DNA from: Tunicatimonas sp963729575
GTDB taxonomy: Bacteria > Bacteroidota > Bacteroidia > Cytophagales > Cyclobacteriaceae
Direction: 5' to 3'
Assembly: GCA_963729575.1 (NCBI GenBank)
Contig: CAVSOK010000031.1
Coordinates: 13,780 to 77,779, forward strand
DNA: 64,000 nucleotides
Made by a program: the position numbers and the translations under genes. Below, in pieces: positions 9,786 through 18,285 of this stretch. Under the pieces are notes generated by a model. It saw nothing but the letters and a program-made list of their open reading frames with translations. It made no database searches and had not been told where the DNA came from. Position 1 is the stretch's first letter. Each line of letters begins with the position of its first letter.

Positions 9786-10373
9786 ATGGAAATGGAACAT
9801 TATTTCGTACTCAGGGGCCGACAGATACGCCAGATGACCGATAAAGAGTTTTACCGCTTCTGTCAGGACAACTGTGATTTACGTATTGAGCGTAACGAAT
9901 ACCAAGAAATCATCATTATGTCTCCTACCAGTTCCCTATCAGAATATTTAAACACCGAAATTTTACGGCAACTAGCCAACTGGAATATAGAACACAAACT
10001 CGGTAAAACCTCTGACTCGTCTACCGGCTTCAAACTGCCCGATAGCTCCAACCGCTCGCCGGATGCTGCCTGGGTTTCTAACGAAGTTTGGAATCAATTA
10101 AGCGAAGCCGAAAAACGGAAGTTTGCTCCTCTTTGCCCAGAGTTTGTCATTGAACTTAAATCCGATGCAGATGATATAGCGGATCTGAAGAAGAAAATGC
10201 AGATGTGGGTAATCAACGGCTGCCGCCTGGCCTGGCTCATTGACCCGGATAAAGAGAGAGCCTACGTGTATCGGCCTGACCGAGCCGTGGAATTAGTAGA
10301 AGGCTTCGATAAAACCCTTTCCGGCGAAAGATACGTTGCCCAAGTTCACTTTAACCCTTTCCTTACTTACTGA
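9786..10373 (+). CDS. Uma2 family (DUF820) putative endonuclease
   Basis: A 195-residue protein of the Uma2/DUF820 family, a PD-(D/E)xK nuclease-like fold abundant in Cytophagales and cyanobacteria. The visible core is SPDAAWVS (Asp), CPEFVIELKS (Glu-x-Lys) and the following helix DLKKKMQMWVINGCRLAWLIDP, which is the standard signature. No partner gene is adjacent and the biological role of the family is unknown; some members sit in mobile or multicopy families. It is flanked on both sides by heptamer arrays. ATG 9786 is taken as the start; Met3 is equally possible. Confidence 0.88.
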   Translation: MEMEHYFVLRGRQIRQMTDKEFYRFCQDNCDLRIERNEYQEIIIMSPTSSLSEYLNTEILRQLANWNIEHKLGKTSDSSTGFKLPDSSNRSPDAAWVSNEVWNQLSEAEKRKFAPLCPEFVIELKSDADDIADLKKKMQMWVINGCRLAWLIDPDKERAYVYRPDRAVELVEGFDKTLSGERYVAQVHFNPFLTY

Positions 10374-10379
10374 TGATCA

Positions 10380-10466
10380 ATAACATTGACCAACCCAATT
10401 AATCATTATTCATCAGATCGTCACTCATTATCCACTATCACCTTTCAATTGCACATTGTTAATTGC
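10380..10466. repeat. Degenerate heptamer array
   Basis: The array runs straight up to the next gene. Units include ATTGACC AACCCAA TTAATCA TTATTCA and CATTATC CACTATC ACCTTTC AATTGCA. Its last part nearly repeats the array at 6940-6967, so the two loci share a source. Confidence 0.65.
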
Positions 10467-10470
10467 TGTC

Positions 10471-10947
10471 ATGCCCTTAATTACGCTTAAAACTAGAATA
10501 GCTGCTCCAATAGAACGCTGCTTTGATCTATCTACCAGCATTGACTTGCATAAACAATCGGTAGAACACACGCGGGAGGAAGCCGTTGGTGGGCGAACGG
10601 AGGGACTGATGCAACTCGATGAAGAGGTAATCTGGCGAGCGAAGCATTTAGGGCAATGGTTTACTATGACCGTTCGGATGGTTGAGTACGAGCGGCCGAA
10701 CTACTTTTGCGATAAAATGATTCGCGGGCCCTTCCAGTCAATGGAGCATCAGCACTACTTTGAAGAACTAGATGGGGGTACCCTGATGACCGATAAATTT
10801 CGCTTTGTTTCTCCCCTAGGAATACTCGGCCGGTGGGCGAACGCCGCCGTACTGAAAAACCACTTTACCGAATTGCTGCTTACCCGCAACGAAGCGATCA
10901 AAACCTTTGCGGAAACCAATCGCTGGAAAGAAGTGCTATCCTATTGA
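10471..10947 (+). CDS. SRPBCC (START-like) family protein
   Basis: A 158-residue protein from ATG 10471. An upstream TTG would place five residues inside the repeat array and is less likely. The opening ITLKTRIAAPIERCFDLSTSIDLHKQS, glycine/tryptophan-containing middle and final helix (LKNHFTELLLTRNEAIKTFAE) match small SRPBCC proteins often labelled cell division inhibitor or ligand-binding SRPBCC. The fold has a deep hydrophobic cavity for a small lipid-like ligand. No signal peptide, so probably cytoplasmic. The true ligand and role are unknown. Confidence 0.8.
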   Translation: MPLITLKTRIAAPIERCFDLSTSIDLHKQSVEHTREEAVGGRTEGLMQLDEEVIWRAKHLGQWFTMTVRMVEYERPNYFCDKMIRGPFQSMEHQHYFEELDGGTLMTDKFRFVSPLGILGRWANAAVLKNHFTELLLTRNEAIKTFAETNRWKEVLSY

Positions 10948-11080
10948 TCTAACGTTAGCTGAAAAAGTTGGTTTTTATCTACTAACTCTCGAGTTTGTAA
11001 GAAAAATAATGTAACATAGCTAACTAATTTTAGCGTCTCTAGCACGCAATGTCGCACTACTTACAAATACTACCTACCCC

Positions 11081-12805
11081 ATGAAGTATTCCTTAGCTCA
11101 TCTAAGTTTATGCATCGCTTTACTTTTCTTACTCTCTTCTTGTGGTGACGAAGGACGATTTGCCGTTTCGTTTCCCGAATCCCTCAGTGAAGAACCATTA
11201 GACGGACGTTTACTGCTTTTGATCTCCGATAATACCGAAGATGAACCCCGCTTTCAGGTGAATGATGGGCCAAATACACAGTTGGTGTACGGAATAGATA
11301 TTAATGGGTTAAAACCTGGCAAGGAAGCCTTCTTCAGCGACACGGTATTTGGCTATCCATTAGAGAATATGACTGATATTCCAGCGGGTGAGTACTACGT
11401 GCAGGCGCTGCTACATAAGTACGAAACATTCAATTTATCGAATGGTCATACAGTGAAGCTACCAATGGATCAGGGCGAAGGGCAAGTGTGGAACCGCTCA
11501 CCGGGCAATCTGTACAGTATCCCTCAGAAAGTGACCTTTGATCCTGAAGATGACGAAACCTTCTACATTACGTTAGATCAGGAAATTCCGCCAATAGAAA
11601 AACCGGAAGATACCAAGTACATCAAACACGTTACTATGCAGAGCGATAAACTCACTGAGTTTTGGGGGCGACCTATGTATCTGGGTGCGAATGTGCTGTT
11701 GCCCGAAGGGTTTGATGAAAACCCCGATGCTCGTTATCCGATCTGTGTTTTTCATGGGCATTTTCCCTACACCTTTCGGGGTTTTCGGGAAGACCCACCC
11801 GACCCGGATTTGGTGCCGGATTATAGCGAGCGCTTTCAAATGGAAGGCTACAACCGCATTCAACAACAAGAGGCTCACGATTTTTATCAAACCTGGACGG
11901 GGCCGGATTTCCCTCGCATGATTATCATTGAGATTCAGCACCAGAATCCGTACTACGATGATTCATACGCAGTGAATTCGGCTAATTTGGGACCCTACGG
12001 CGATGCCATTACCCATGAGCTGATTCCTCATATTGAAGAGCAGTTTCGAGGGATTGGCGAGGGCTGGGCCCGCTTTCTGTACGGTGGTTCTACCGGTGGT
12101 TGGGAAGCATTAGCGGCTCAGGTAATGTATCCTGATGAGTACAACGGTTGCTTTGCTGCTTGTCCCGATCCGATTGATTTTCGGGCGTACACCGTAGTCG
12201 ATATATATCAGGATACCAACGCTTACTATCTACCTAGCAAGTATAAAAATACCCCTCGTCCGGGTAAGCGAGATTATTTAGGGCATGTAAGCTCAATGTT
12301 AAAAGATATGAACCACCGAGAGTTGGCTTTGGGCACGAATAGCCGATCAGGACAGCAGTGGGACATTTGGCAAGCGGTGTACTCTCCGGCTGGCCCGAAT
12401 GGCTACCCCCAACCTATCTGGAACAAGAAGACCGGAACCATTAATCCTAGCGTAGCGAGCTATTGGCGGGAAAACTACGATCTGCGCCATATTCTGGAAC
12501 GCGACTGGGATAAGCTAGGCCCTGAACTACAGGGAAAAATTCACATCTACTGCGGCGATATGGATAACTATTATCTCAACAATGCGGTGATGCTCATGGA
12601 AGAGTTTTTAGTGAACACCGAAAACCCTCACTACGATGGCGAAGTAGCCTACGGCGACGGAGCCGAACACTGCTGGAATGGCGATCCCGAACAACCTAAT
12701 GCCATCTCCCGCCTCCGCTACAACACCATGTACGTCCCTAAGATCCTCGAGCGCATAAAAGAAGGTGCCCCCTCCGGTGCCGATCTGACTAGCTGGCGTT
12801 ATTGA
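11081..12805 (+). CDS. Putative secreted esterase lipoprotein (alpha/beta hydrolase)
   Basis: A 574-residue lipoprotein: the signal ends in LLSSC (Cys21). An N-terminal beta-sandwich-like region (about 25-190) precedes an alpha/beta-hydrolase domain resembling the esterase D/enterochelin-esterase family. The nucleophile motif is GGSTGGWEA with Ser337, and an acidic/His end region (YGDGAEHCW) may supply the catalytic His. The chain contains many aromatic and acidic segments typical of exported Cytophagales proteins. No operon partner. The substrate (an ester, perhaps from polysaccharide side chains) cannot be told from sequence. Confidence 0.75.
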   Translation: MKYSLAHLSLCIALLFLLSSCGDEGRFAVSFPESLSEEPLDGRLLLLISDNTEDEPRFQVNDGPNTQLVYGIDINGLKPGKEAFFSDTVFGYPLENMTDIPAGEYYVQALLHKYETFNLSNGHTVKLPMDQGEGQVWNRSPGNLYSIPQKVTFDPEDDETFYITLDQEIPPIEKPEDTKYIKHVTMQSDKLTEFWGRPMYLGANVLLPEGFDENPDARYPICVFHGHFPYTFRGFREDPPDPDLVPDYSERFQMEGYNRIQQQEAHDFYQTWTGPDFPRMIIIEIQHQNPYYDDSYAVNSANLGPYGDAITHELIPHIEEQFRGIGEGWARFLYGGSTGGWEALAAQVMYPDEYNGCFAACPDPIDFRAYTVVDIYQDTNAYYLPSKYKNTPRPGKRDYLGHVSSMLKDMNHRELALGTNSRSGQQWDIWQAVYSPAGPNGYPQPIWNKKTGTINPSVASYWRENYDLRHILERDWDKLGPELQGKIHIYCGDMDNYYLNNAVMLMEEFLVNTENPHYDGEVAYGDGAEHCWNGDPEQPNAISRLRYNTMYVPKILERIKEGAPSGADLTSWRY

Positions 12806-13068
12806 CACAAAGAAACGCGCTCTCCCCGGATGCGCGAAGAGAATGTCGGCCACTGTGGAACAGGGTCTTTCTCCTACTATTGAGGAGATACCGGAATTCG
12901 CCGGGCCTCATCCGGTAAATAGTATAGAAAACCTACGTCCGATTCCGAACAGATATGATCGCTAGTGAACAGATAATAGTTCAGTGAACGGAGTATTGAG
13001 GTAGTGAAGCCCGTTATCGTGGATGGCATACGAATTGAACTAGAGTTATTCGTAAAATCTGAATACTT

Positions 13069-15441
13069 ATGCTCCGACACACCTTTCTACTCATTTATCG
13101 TAATTTCAAACGCTTTCGTAGTACGTTTTTCATCAACCTTATTGGCTTATCATCCGGCTTAGCCTGTGCGCTGTTTATCTTTTTATGGGTGAATGACGAA
13201 CTGAGCGTAGATAAGTTCCATGAGAAGAACGCGCGATTGTATCAGGTTATGGTGAATATGGATCAGGCAGATGGCATTACTACCCAGGAGGGGGGACCAG
13301 GGTTGCTGGCTGAATCCTTAGCCGAAAATATGCCGGAAGTGGAGCACGCTACAGCCGTTACCCCATCGGTTTGGTTCGGAGATTTTACGCTGTCGGTCGG
13401 TGAAAAGAATGTGAAAGCACCGGGGCAGTTTGCTGGCGAAGATTTCTTTACCGTTTTCTCGTACAACGTATTACAAGGACAAGAAAATCAGTTGCTCACA
13501 GACAAAAACTTAGTGGTAATATCCGAAGATATGGCGAACCGCCTGTTTGGTACTACTGAAAATGTGGTGGGTAAAATGCTAGATTGGCACCTGCTACAAT
13601 TCACCCAAACAGTTACTATCTCTGGCATTTTTGCGAATGTTCCTTCCAACTCTACCGCTCAATTTGATTTTGTGCTGTCGTTTGAAGCTTTCAAAGAAAT
13701 TAACCCTTCAGTGAAAAGTTGGGGGAACAATGGGCCGAATACATTTCTGGTACTTCAGGAGGGTACCGACATTGCTGCATTTGACCAAAAAATTGAGCGC
13801 TACATTGACGGGAAGTACGAGGAAAATGATTTTCGTACCCTGTTTGTTCGCCCGTACTCAGCGGGTTATTTATACGGAACCTACGAGAACGGAGTGCAAA
13901 CCGGAGGCCGGATTGAATACGTTCGTCTGTTCTCCATCATTGCTATTTTTATTCTAGTGATCGCCTGTATTAACTTTATGAATTTATCTACCGCCAAAGC
14001 ATCCCGGAGAGTGAAGGAGGTAGGAGTTAAGAAAGCAGTCGGGGCCAGCCGATCAGCCTTAGTTGCCCAGTATTTGGGCGAATCATTTTTAATATCGTTC
14101 TTATCGCTATTGACGGCTATTGTATTAGTAACTCTACTACTGCCGCAATTTAACATGATTACGGGTAAGCAATTATCGATGGGGTTTACCCCCAATCTAG
14201 TTCTGTCGTTAGTAGGTATTATCCTGTTTACAGCTCTGATAGCGGGTAGCTACCCGGCGCTGTATCTATCGGGTTTTAGCCCAGCGAAGGTGCTAAAGGG
14301 AAAGCTGGAAAGCTCGGTAGGCGAAGTTTGGGCTCGCAAAGGGTTGGTCGTATTTCAGTTCGCCCTTTCGGTTATACTAATTGTATCGGTATGGGTAGTG
14401 TATCAACAGATTGCGTTTGTACAGAACCGTAATCTAGGGTACAATAAAGAGAATCTAATTACTTTTCCAATGGAAGGGAAGATAGCCGAAAAGCCCGAAA
14501 CTTTCTTGGCCGAAATACAGCGCATCCCTGGAATAGCTAGTGCCTCCAGTATGCAACAAAATGTAGTTGGGAGTGATGCTTCAACGGTAGGTCTTAGTTG
14601 GAAGGGGAAGAGTCCCGATGATGTGGTAGAATTTTGGAATTTCAGTATGGGCTACAATATGATTGAAACCCTGGGCTTAGATGTAGTAGATGGACGAAGT
14701 TTCTCGCGCCAATTTAGTACCGATAGTTCAGCGATTATCTTCAATGAGACCGCCATTGAGTTAATGGGACTATCTGACCCGGTGGGGACCACGGTAAACC
14801 TCTGGGGTGAAGACCGCCAGATTATTGGAGTGGTCCAAGACTTTCATTTTGAATCATTACACCAGTCGGTAAAACCTGCGTTTATAAAAGCAGATTTCGA
14901 GTTCGCTATGAATATTGTAGCTCGACTGGAAGCAGGCGAGGAACGAGAAGCATTGGCTCAGCTTCAAAGTTTCCATCAAGATTTTAACCCGGGTTATTCA
15001 CTTGATTATCAGTTTGTAGATGCCGACTACCAAGCCCTTTATGCCGCCGAGCAGCGCGTTTCTACCTTATCTAAATACTTTGCCGGATTGGCTATTCTCA
15101 TTTCTTGTTTAGGATTATTTGGCCTAGCTGCTTTCACTGCGGAGCGCCGATTGAAGGAGATTGGTATCCGAAAGATACTGGGTTCCAGCGATTTTGGCAT
15201 TGTTCGCTTACTATCCACAGACTTTACTAAGATGGTGCTAGCATCTATTGTCATCGCGCTACCCATCAGCTATTTTATCGCCCAACAATGGCTAGAAGGC
15301 TTTGCCTTTAGTATCGATTTGCAATGGTGGTACTTTGCCGGAGCTGGGCTTGTTGCCTTATTAATTGCCTGGTTCACGGTAGGCCTACAAACAGTAAAAG
15401 CCGCCCGAGTGAATCCTACCGACTGTCTGCGGGATGAATAG
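13069..15441 (+). CDS. ABC transporter permease, MacB/FtsX-like
   Basis: A 790-residue Bacteroidota-type permease with two FtsX domains. TM1 is at about 21-43 (FFINLIGLSSGLACALFIFLW), followed by a periplasmic MacB core domain to about 280. A TM triplet around 285-400 carries the family signature RRVKEVGVKKAVGASR. A second periplasmic domain and a last TM set from about 675 contain RRLKEIGIRKILGSS. No ATPase gene is adjacent, which is usual for this lineage: such permeases often stand alone and probably share an ATPase elsewhere. They are thought to be mechanotransmission permeases acting in envelope stress, lipoprotein or peptide export rather than classic transport. The 263 nt upstream (12806-13068) show nothing recognisable. 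Confidence 0.92.
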   Translation: MLRHTFLLIYRNFKRFRSTFFINLIGLSSGLACALFIFLWVNDELSVDKFHEKNARLYQVMVNMDQADGITTQEGGPGLLAESLAENMPEVEHATAVTPSVWFGDFTLSVGEKNVKAPGQFAGEDFFTVFSYNVLQGQENQLLTDKNLVVISEDMANRLFGTTENVVGKMLDWHLLQFTQTVTISGIFANVPSNSTAQFDFVLSFEAFKEINPSVKSWGNNGPNTFLVLQEGTDIAAFDQKIERYIDGKYEENDFRTLFVRPYSAGYLYGTYENGVQTGGRIEYVRLFSIIAIFILVIACINFMNLSTAKASRRVKEVGVKKAVGASRSALVAQYLGESFLISFLSLLTAIVLVTLLLPQFNMITGKQLSMGFTPNLVLSLVGIILFTALIAGSYPALYLSGFSPAKVLKGKLESSVGEVWARKGLVVFQFALSVILIVSVWVVYQQIAFVQNRNLGYNKENLITFPMEGKIAEKPETFLAEIQRIPGIASASSMQQNVVGSDASTVGLSWKGKSPDDVVEFWNFSMGYNMIETLGLDVVDGRSFSRQFSTDSSAIIFNETAIELMGLSDPVGTTVNLWGEDRQIIGVVQDFHFESLHQSVKPAFIKADFEFAMNIVARLEAGEEREALAQLQSFHQDFNPGYSLDYQFVDADYQALYAAEQRVSTLSKYFAGLAILISCLGLFGLAAFTAERRLKEIGIRKILGSSDFGIVRLLSTDFTKMVLASIVIALPISYFIAQQWLEGFAFSIDLQWWYFAGAGLVALLIAWFTVGLQTVKAARVNPTDCLRDE

Positions 15442-15449
15442 GGCAGTGC

Positions 15450-16973
15450 TCAGTTGTACACTACCTTATTGATAAAGAATACCTTACGAGTAGAGTTTAA
15501 ACCAGAAGCAGCAACGGTGCGAATATCTTGAGTTCCGTGTACGTAGAAGTACTCATCGTACCATTTCTGAATACCAAAGACCTCTTTATCATTTTTACGG
15601 ACTTCATCTTCTGGGTTGGGCAGCGCTACTTCACTAGTAACTACATCCTGCACTTCGCCATTGTCCTGAATTACTTTAGAGGTAATTTCACCATCAAAGG
15701 AGTACATGAGAACCACCCTATCTTTTTGAGCGTTTACATGAACGAGTTGCTTCAACTGCATACTCTTGGCATTGTTGAGCTTAAAGGCATGATCCCACAG
15801 TAGTTCACCCTTTTTATCGAAGCACACCGCAATGGCGTGCGTGTAGCGGTAACCATCAAAGTACGTACTATTATTGTTGCGGTACGAGCCGTATCCACCA
15901 AAGCCGCTGTAGTAGTAGCTGTTGTATTTGGGGTAGTAAGCCTCGCCCAGCATAATGTACTTATCACCGTCGGCAATAAGCTCATGTACTACCATTCGGT
16001 AGTTAAGACGAATCTTCCGGCCTTCCTGCTTTTTCTTTTCCAAGCGGCGCTTCACTCGCTCTTCCCGACGTTCGCGCATATAGCCGAAGAAGTTTTCCAG
16101 GTCAGCGTAACTGTAGTAGCGCATTTCCTGCTCGCCGCTAGGGCTAAGCGTAGCTACAAACAACCCTCTGGAATAGCGAGAACGTTTGGGGCCGTAAGTG
16201 CCTGCCAGAAACTGTTTTTGTCCATCAAATTCAGTGACTTGAGCATCTAGTAGGTTGCGCCTACCCTGCGGTTTGAGCGGGGCACTCTGAAGCAGATTAC
16301 TGTATTGATCGTAAGCTTTAACAGTTACCGTCTTCACCTTTTCAGGAGTGATCTCCGCAATCAACACATCAAAAGTGTTATCACGTTTGTTGGGAATGAT
16401 ATCAATAATTTCCCCATTTTCCTGGTAGATGCCGGGTAGCACATTGATCTTCCGCATTAGCATGTCGTAGTGTATCACTACCGGACGGTAATTCACATTG
16501 CCGCCTAGCACCACCGTTTGACCGATAATTTCAAAGAATTCCAGATTAACGGGGACAATTCGCCGAATGTTGTGGTACGCCGTATCACCGCTGGCAATTT
16601 CCATGTTAATCATTTCCATGGCCTTATCCTGGTACTGCCCTTTCTGAAACAGAATACACAACTGTCCTCGGTCGTAGTCGTAGCCCCGCAACGATAGTAG
16701 ACTATTTAGTTCATAAGAGCGCTTCCACTTTTCGTTAAGATCAGTATCGTAGTAGATAAATTCCCACAGGCGAGTTCCGTTTTTTTGTCGCGCGTCAGTC
16801 TCCCGAAACAGCATCAGGCCCCGCTCTTCCGCTGAGACCACCACATAGTTATCACTATTATTATCAATCTCAATCTCGACCCGCTCCGGTTGAGCAATCT
16901 GACCAACCGCCAGCGTAGAAAGACCTACCAACAGTAAGGTAACAATTAAGCTAGGGTATATGCAGTTTTTCAT
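15450..16973 (-). CDS. Hypothetical exported protein, propeller-like
   Basis: A 507-residue protein with a signal peptide (YPSLIVTLLLVGLSTLAVGQ, cleavage after about residue 25). I recognise no named family. The sequence is rich in beta strands with aromatic-aspartate turns (LWEFIYYDTDLNEKWK, GYDYDRGQLCILFQKG, LLWDHAFKLNNAKSM), which fits a beta-propeller. A basic, charged insert at about 285-315 (RERREERVKRRLEKKKQ) and a tyrosine/glycine-rich loop (YNSYYYSGFGGYGSY, about 350) stand out. It is convergent with the ABC permease gene, only 8 nt apart. Probably periplasmic or surface; function unknown. Confidence 0.7.
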   Translation of the reverse strand: MKNCIYPSLIVTLLLVGLSTLAVGQIAQPERVEIEIDNNSDNYVVVSAEERGLMLFRETDARQKNGTRLWEFIYYDTDLNEKWKRSYELNSLLSLRGYDYDRGQLCILFQKGQYQDKAMEMINMEIASGDTAYHNIRRIVPVNLEFFEIIGQTVVLGGNVNYRPVVIHYDMLMRKINVLPGIYQENGEIIDIIPNKRDNTFDVLIAEITPEKVKTVTVKAYDQYSNLLQSAPLKPQGRRNLLDAQVTEFDGQKQFLAGTYGPKRSRYSRGLFVATLSPSGEQEMRYYSYADLENFFGYMRERREERVKRRLEKKKQEGRKIRLNYRMVVHELIADGDKYIMLGEAYYPKYNSYYYSGFGGYGSYRNNNSTYFDGYRYTHAIAVCFDKKGELLWDHAFKLNNAKSMQLKQLVHVNAQKDRVVLMYSFDGEITSKVIQDNGEVQDVVTSEVALPNPEDEVRKNDKEVFGIQKWYDEYFYVHGTQDIRTVAASGLNSTRKVFFINKVVYN

Positions 16974-17059
16974 AAGATCAGGTTGATAAGTGGCATCAAT
17001 TGCTATAACAACAAAAAGGCCTAAAGAAATTTACATAATTCTAAAAAAATAAAAAACAG

Positions 17060-17152
17060 TAGGCTAATGATTAATGACTGATGAATAGTGATTAATAAAT
17101 TCGAATAGTGTTGATTATTATTCATTCATCATTCGTCATCAATCATCAATTT
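17060..17152. repeat. Heptamer array with inverted halves
   Basis: Left half: TAATGAT TAATGAC TGATGAA TAGTGAT TAATAAA. Right half: TTCATTC ATCATTC GTCATCA ATCATCA. The right half is roughly the reverse complement of the left, so the region could fold into an imperfect hairpin upstream of the glycosyltransferase gene. Confidence 0.65.
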
Positions 17153-17153
17153 C

Positions 17154-17161
17154 TATATTTG
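17154..17161 (+). promoter_or_regulatory. Possible -7 promoter element (TATATTTG)
   Basis: An exact match to the Bacteroidota -7 consensus TAnnTTTG lies 4 nt before the ATG at 17166. If used, the transcript would start at or next to the start codon, giving a leaderless mRNA. I see no good TTG at the -33 distance because that position is inside the heptamer array, so confidence is low. Confidence 0.35.
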
Positions 17162-17165
17162 CCCT

Positions 17166-18182
17166 ATGGCAAAAAAACGTAAGGTGCTGATTCTCCGCTT
17201 TTCCTCTATTGGGGATATTGTGCTTACTACTCCGGTTCCCCGAACGCTAAAAACACAGCTAGATGCTGAAGTACATTACGCCACCAAGCAGCAATACCAT
17301 TCCCTGTTAGCCGCTAACCCGTACATTGATAAAATCTATTTGTTAGAAGATAAGCTGTCGTCACTCATTGCTAAGCTGAAGCAGGAAAAATACGACTACA
17401 TTATTGACTTGCACAATAATCTCCGTACTCAGATTATCAAAAAACGTTTGGGTGCCAAAAGTTATAGCTTCTCTAAACTAAACGTGGAGAAGTGGCTGAT
17501 GGTTAACTTTAAGATAGACAAGCTGCCTAATGTGCATATTGTAGACCGCTACATGCAAACCGTTGCCCCATTGGGTGTGAAGATGGACAGTTTAGGATTA
17601 GACTACTTTATACCCGATGCCGATGAGGTAGAACCAGATTGGCTACCCGAAACCCATCGCGGCGAGTTTGTAGCTTACGCCATTGGAGCACAGTACAATA
17701 CTAAGAAGCTTCCGATTGAACGGATGATTGAACTCTGCGATCGGATCAATAAACCCATTGTTCTCTTAGGCGATAAAAATGATTGGGAAACTGGTGAGCA
17801 GGTCGCTAACTTTTTTTCTCGTAACGAAGCTTCAAAAGATTATGAGGAGAAGTTAGCCGAATTGGGTAAGAAGTCATTAGTCTGGAATGCCTGCGGAAAA
17901 TTTAATCTTAACCAATCGGCCTCAGTGGTACGACAAGCTCGCTACGTATTTACACATGATACAGGACTAATGCATATTGCTGCTGCGTTTAAGAAGAATA
18001 TTTTTTGTATTTGGGGGAATACCATTCCTTCGTTTGGTATGTACCCCTACCGCACCAAATTTACAGTGTTAGAAAACAATCGGGTCAGTTGTCGGCCTTG
18101 CTCAAAAATAGGCTACCAGCGCTGTCCTAAGAAACATTTTCGCTGTATGCGCGGTATAGTCTTTGATTTTTATCTACCTTAA
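17166..18182 (+). CDS. Glycosyltransferase family 9 (heptosyltransferase-like)
   Basis: A 338-residue GT-B enzyme of family 9. The N-terminal motif RFSSIGDIVLTTPVPRTLK and the C-terminal nucleotide-sugar site FTHDTGLMHIAAAFKKNIFCIWGNTIPSFG are diagnostic. Family members add heptose or similar sugars to the inner core of lipopolysaccharide on the cytoplasmic face of the inner membrane. Length is typical. It is a lone gene here, not in a polysaccharide operon, so the acceptor is unknown. The end has a cysteine cluster (SCRPCSKIGYQRCPKKHFRCM), a feature seen in many GT9 proteins of Bacteroidota. Confidence 0.9.
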   Translation: MAKKRKVLILRFSSIGDIVLTTPVPRTLKTQLDAEVHYATKQQYHSLLAANPYIDKIYLLEDKLSSLIAKLKQEKYDYIIDLHNNLRTQIIKKRLGAKSYSFSKLNVEKWLMVNFKIDKLPNVHIVDRYMQTVAPLGVKMDSLGLDYFIPDADEVEPDWLPETHRGEFVAYAIGAQYNTKKLPIERMIELCDRINKPIVLLGDKNDWETGEQVANFFSRNEASKDYEEKLAELGKKSLVWNACGKFNLNQSASVVRQARYVFTHDTGLMHIAAAFKKNIFCIWGNTIPSFGMYPYRTKFTVLENNRVSCRPCSKIGYQRCPKKHFRCMRGIVFDFYLP

Positions 18183-18185
18183 TGG

Positions 18186-18262
18186 CGAGGTGCAAGGGGC
18201 GGGGAGCTTAGGGCAAATTGTTTGATCAACTCCCCGCACTGTGCTCCCGGCCCCCCGCTACA
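18186..18262. repeat. GC-rich heptamer array forming a hairpin
   Basis: Units GCGAGGT GCAAGGG GCGGGGA GCTTAGG on the left and ACTCCCC GCACTGT GCTCCCG GCCCCCC on the right. The 8-bp arms GCGGGGAG (18199-18206) and CTCCCCGC (18230-18237) are perfectly complementary with a 23-nt loop. No T run follows, so it is not a standard intrinsic terminator. It lies between the glycosyltransferase stop and the glutamate dehydrogenase start. Confidence 0.65.
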
Positions 18263-18285
18263 TTAATCCAACTAATCAACATATC

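Noticed and set aside
18199..18237. Hairpin as an intrinsic terminator for the glycosyltransferase
   Set aside because: No T run follows the stem and both arms are parts of heptamer arrays, so it is recorded as a repeat instead.
18241..18285. GTG-started N-terminal extension of glutamate dehydrogenase
   Set aside because: The extension is encoded by the GC-rich heptamer array; the ATG at 18286 gives a normal family N terminus.
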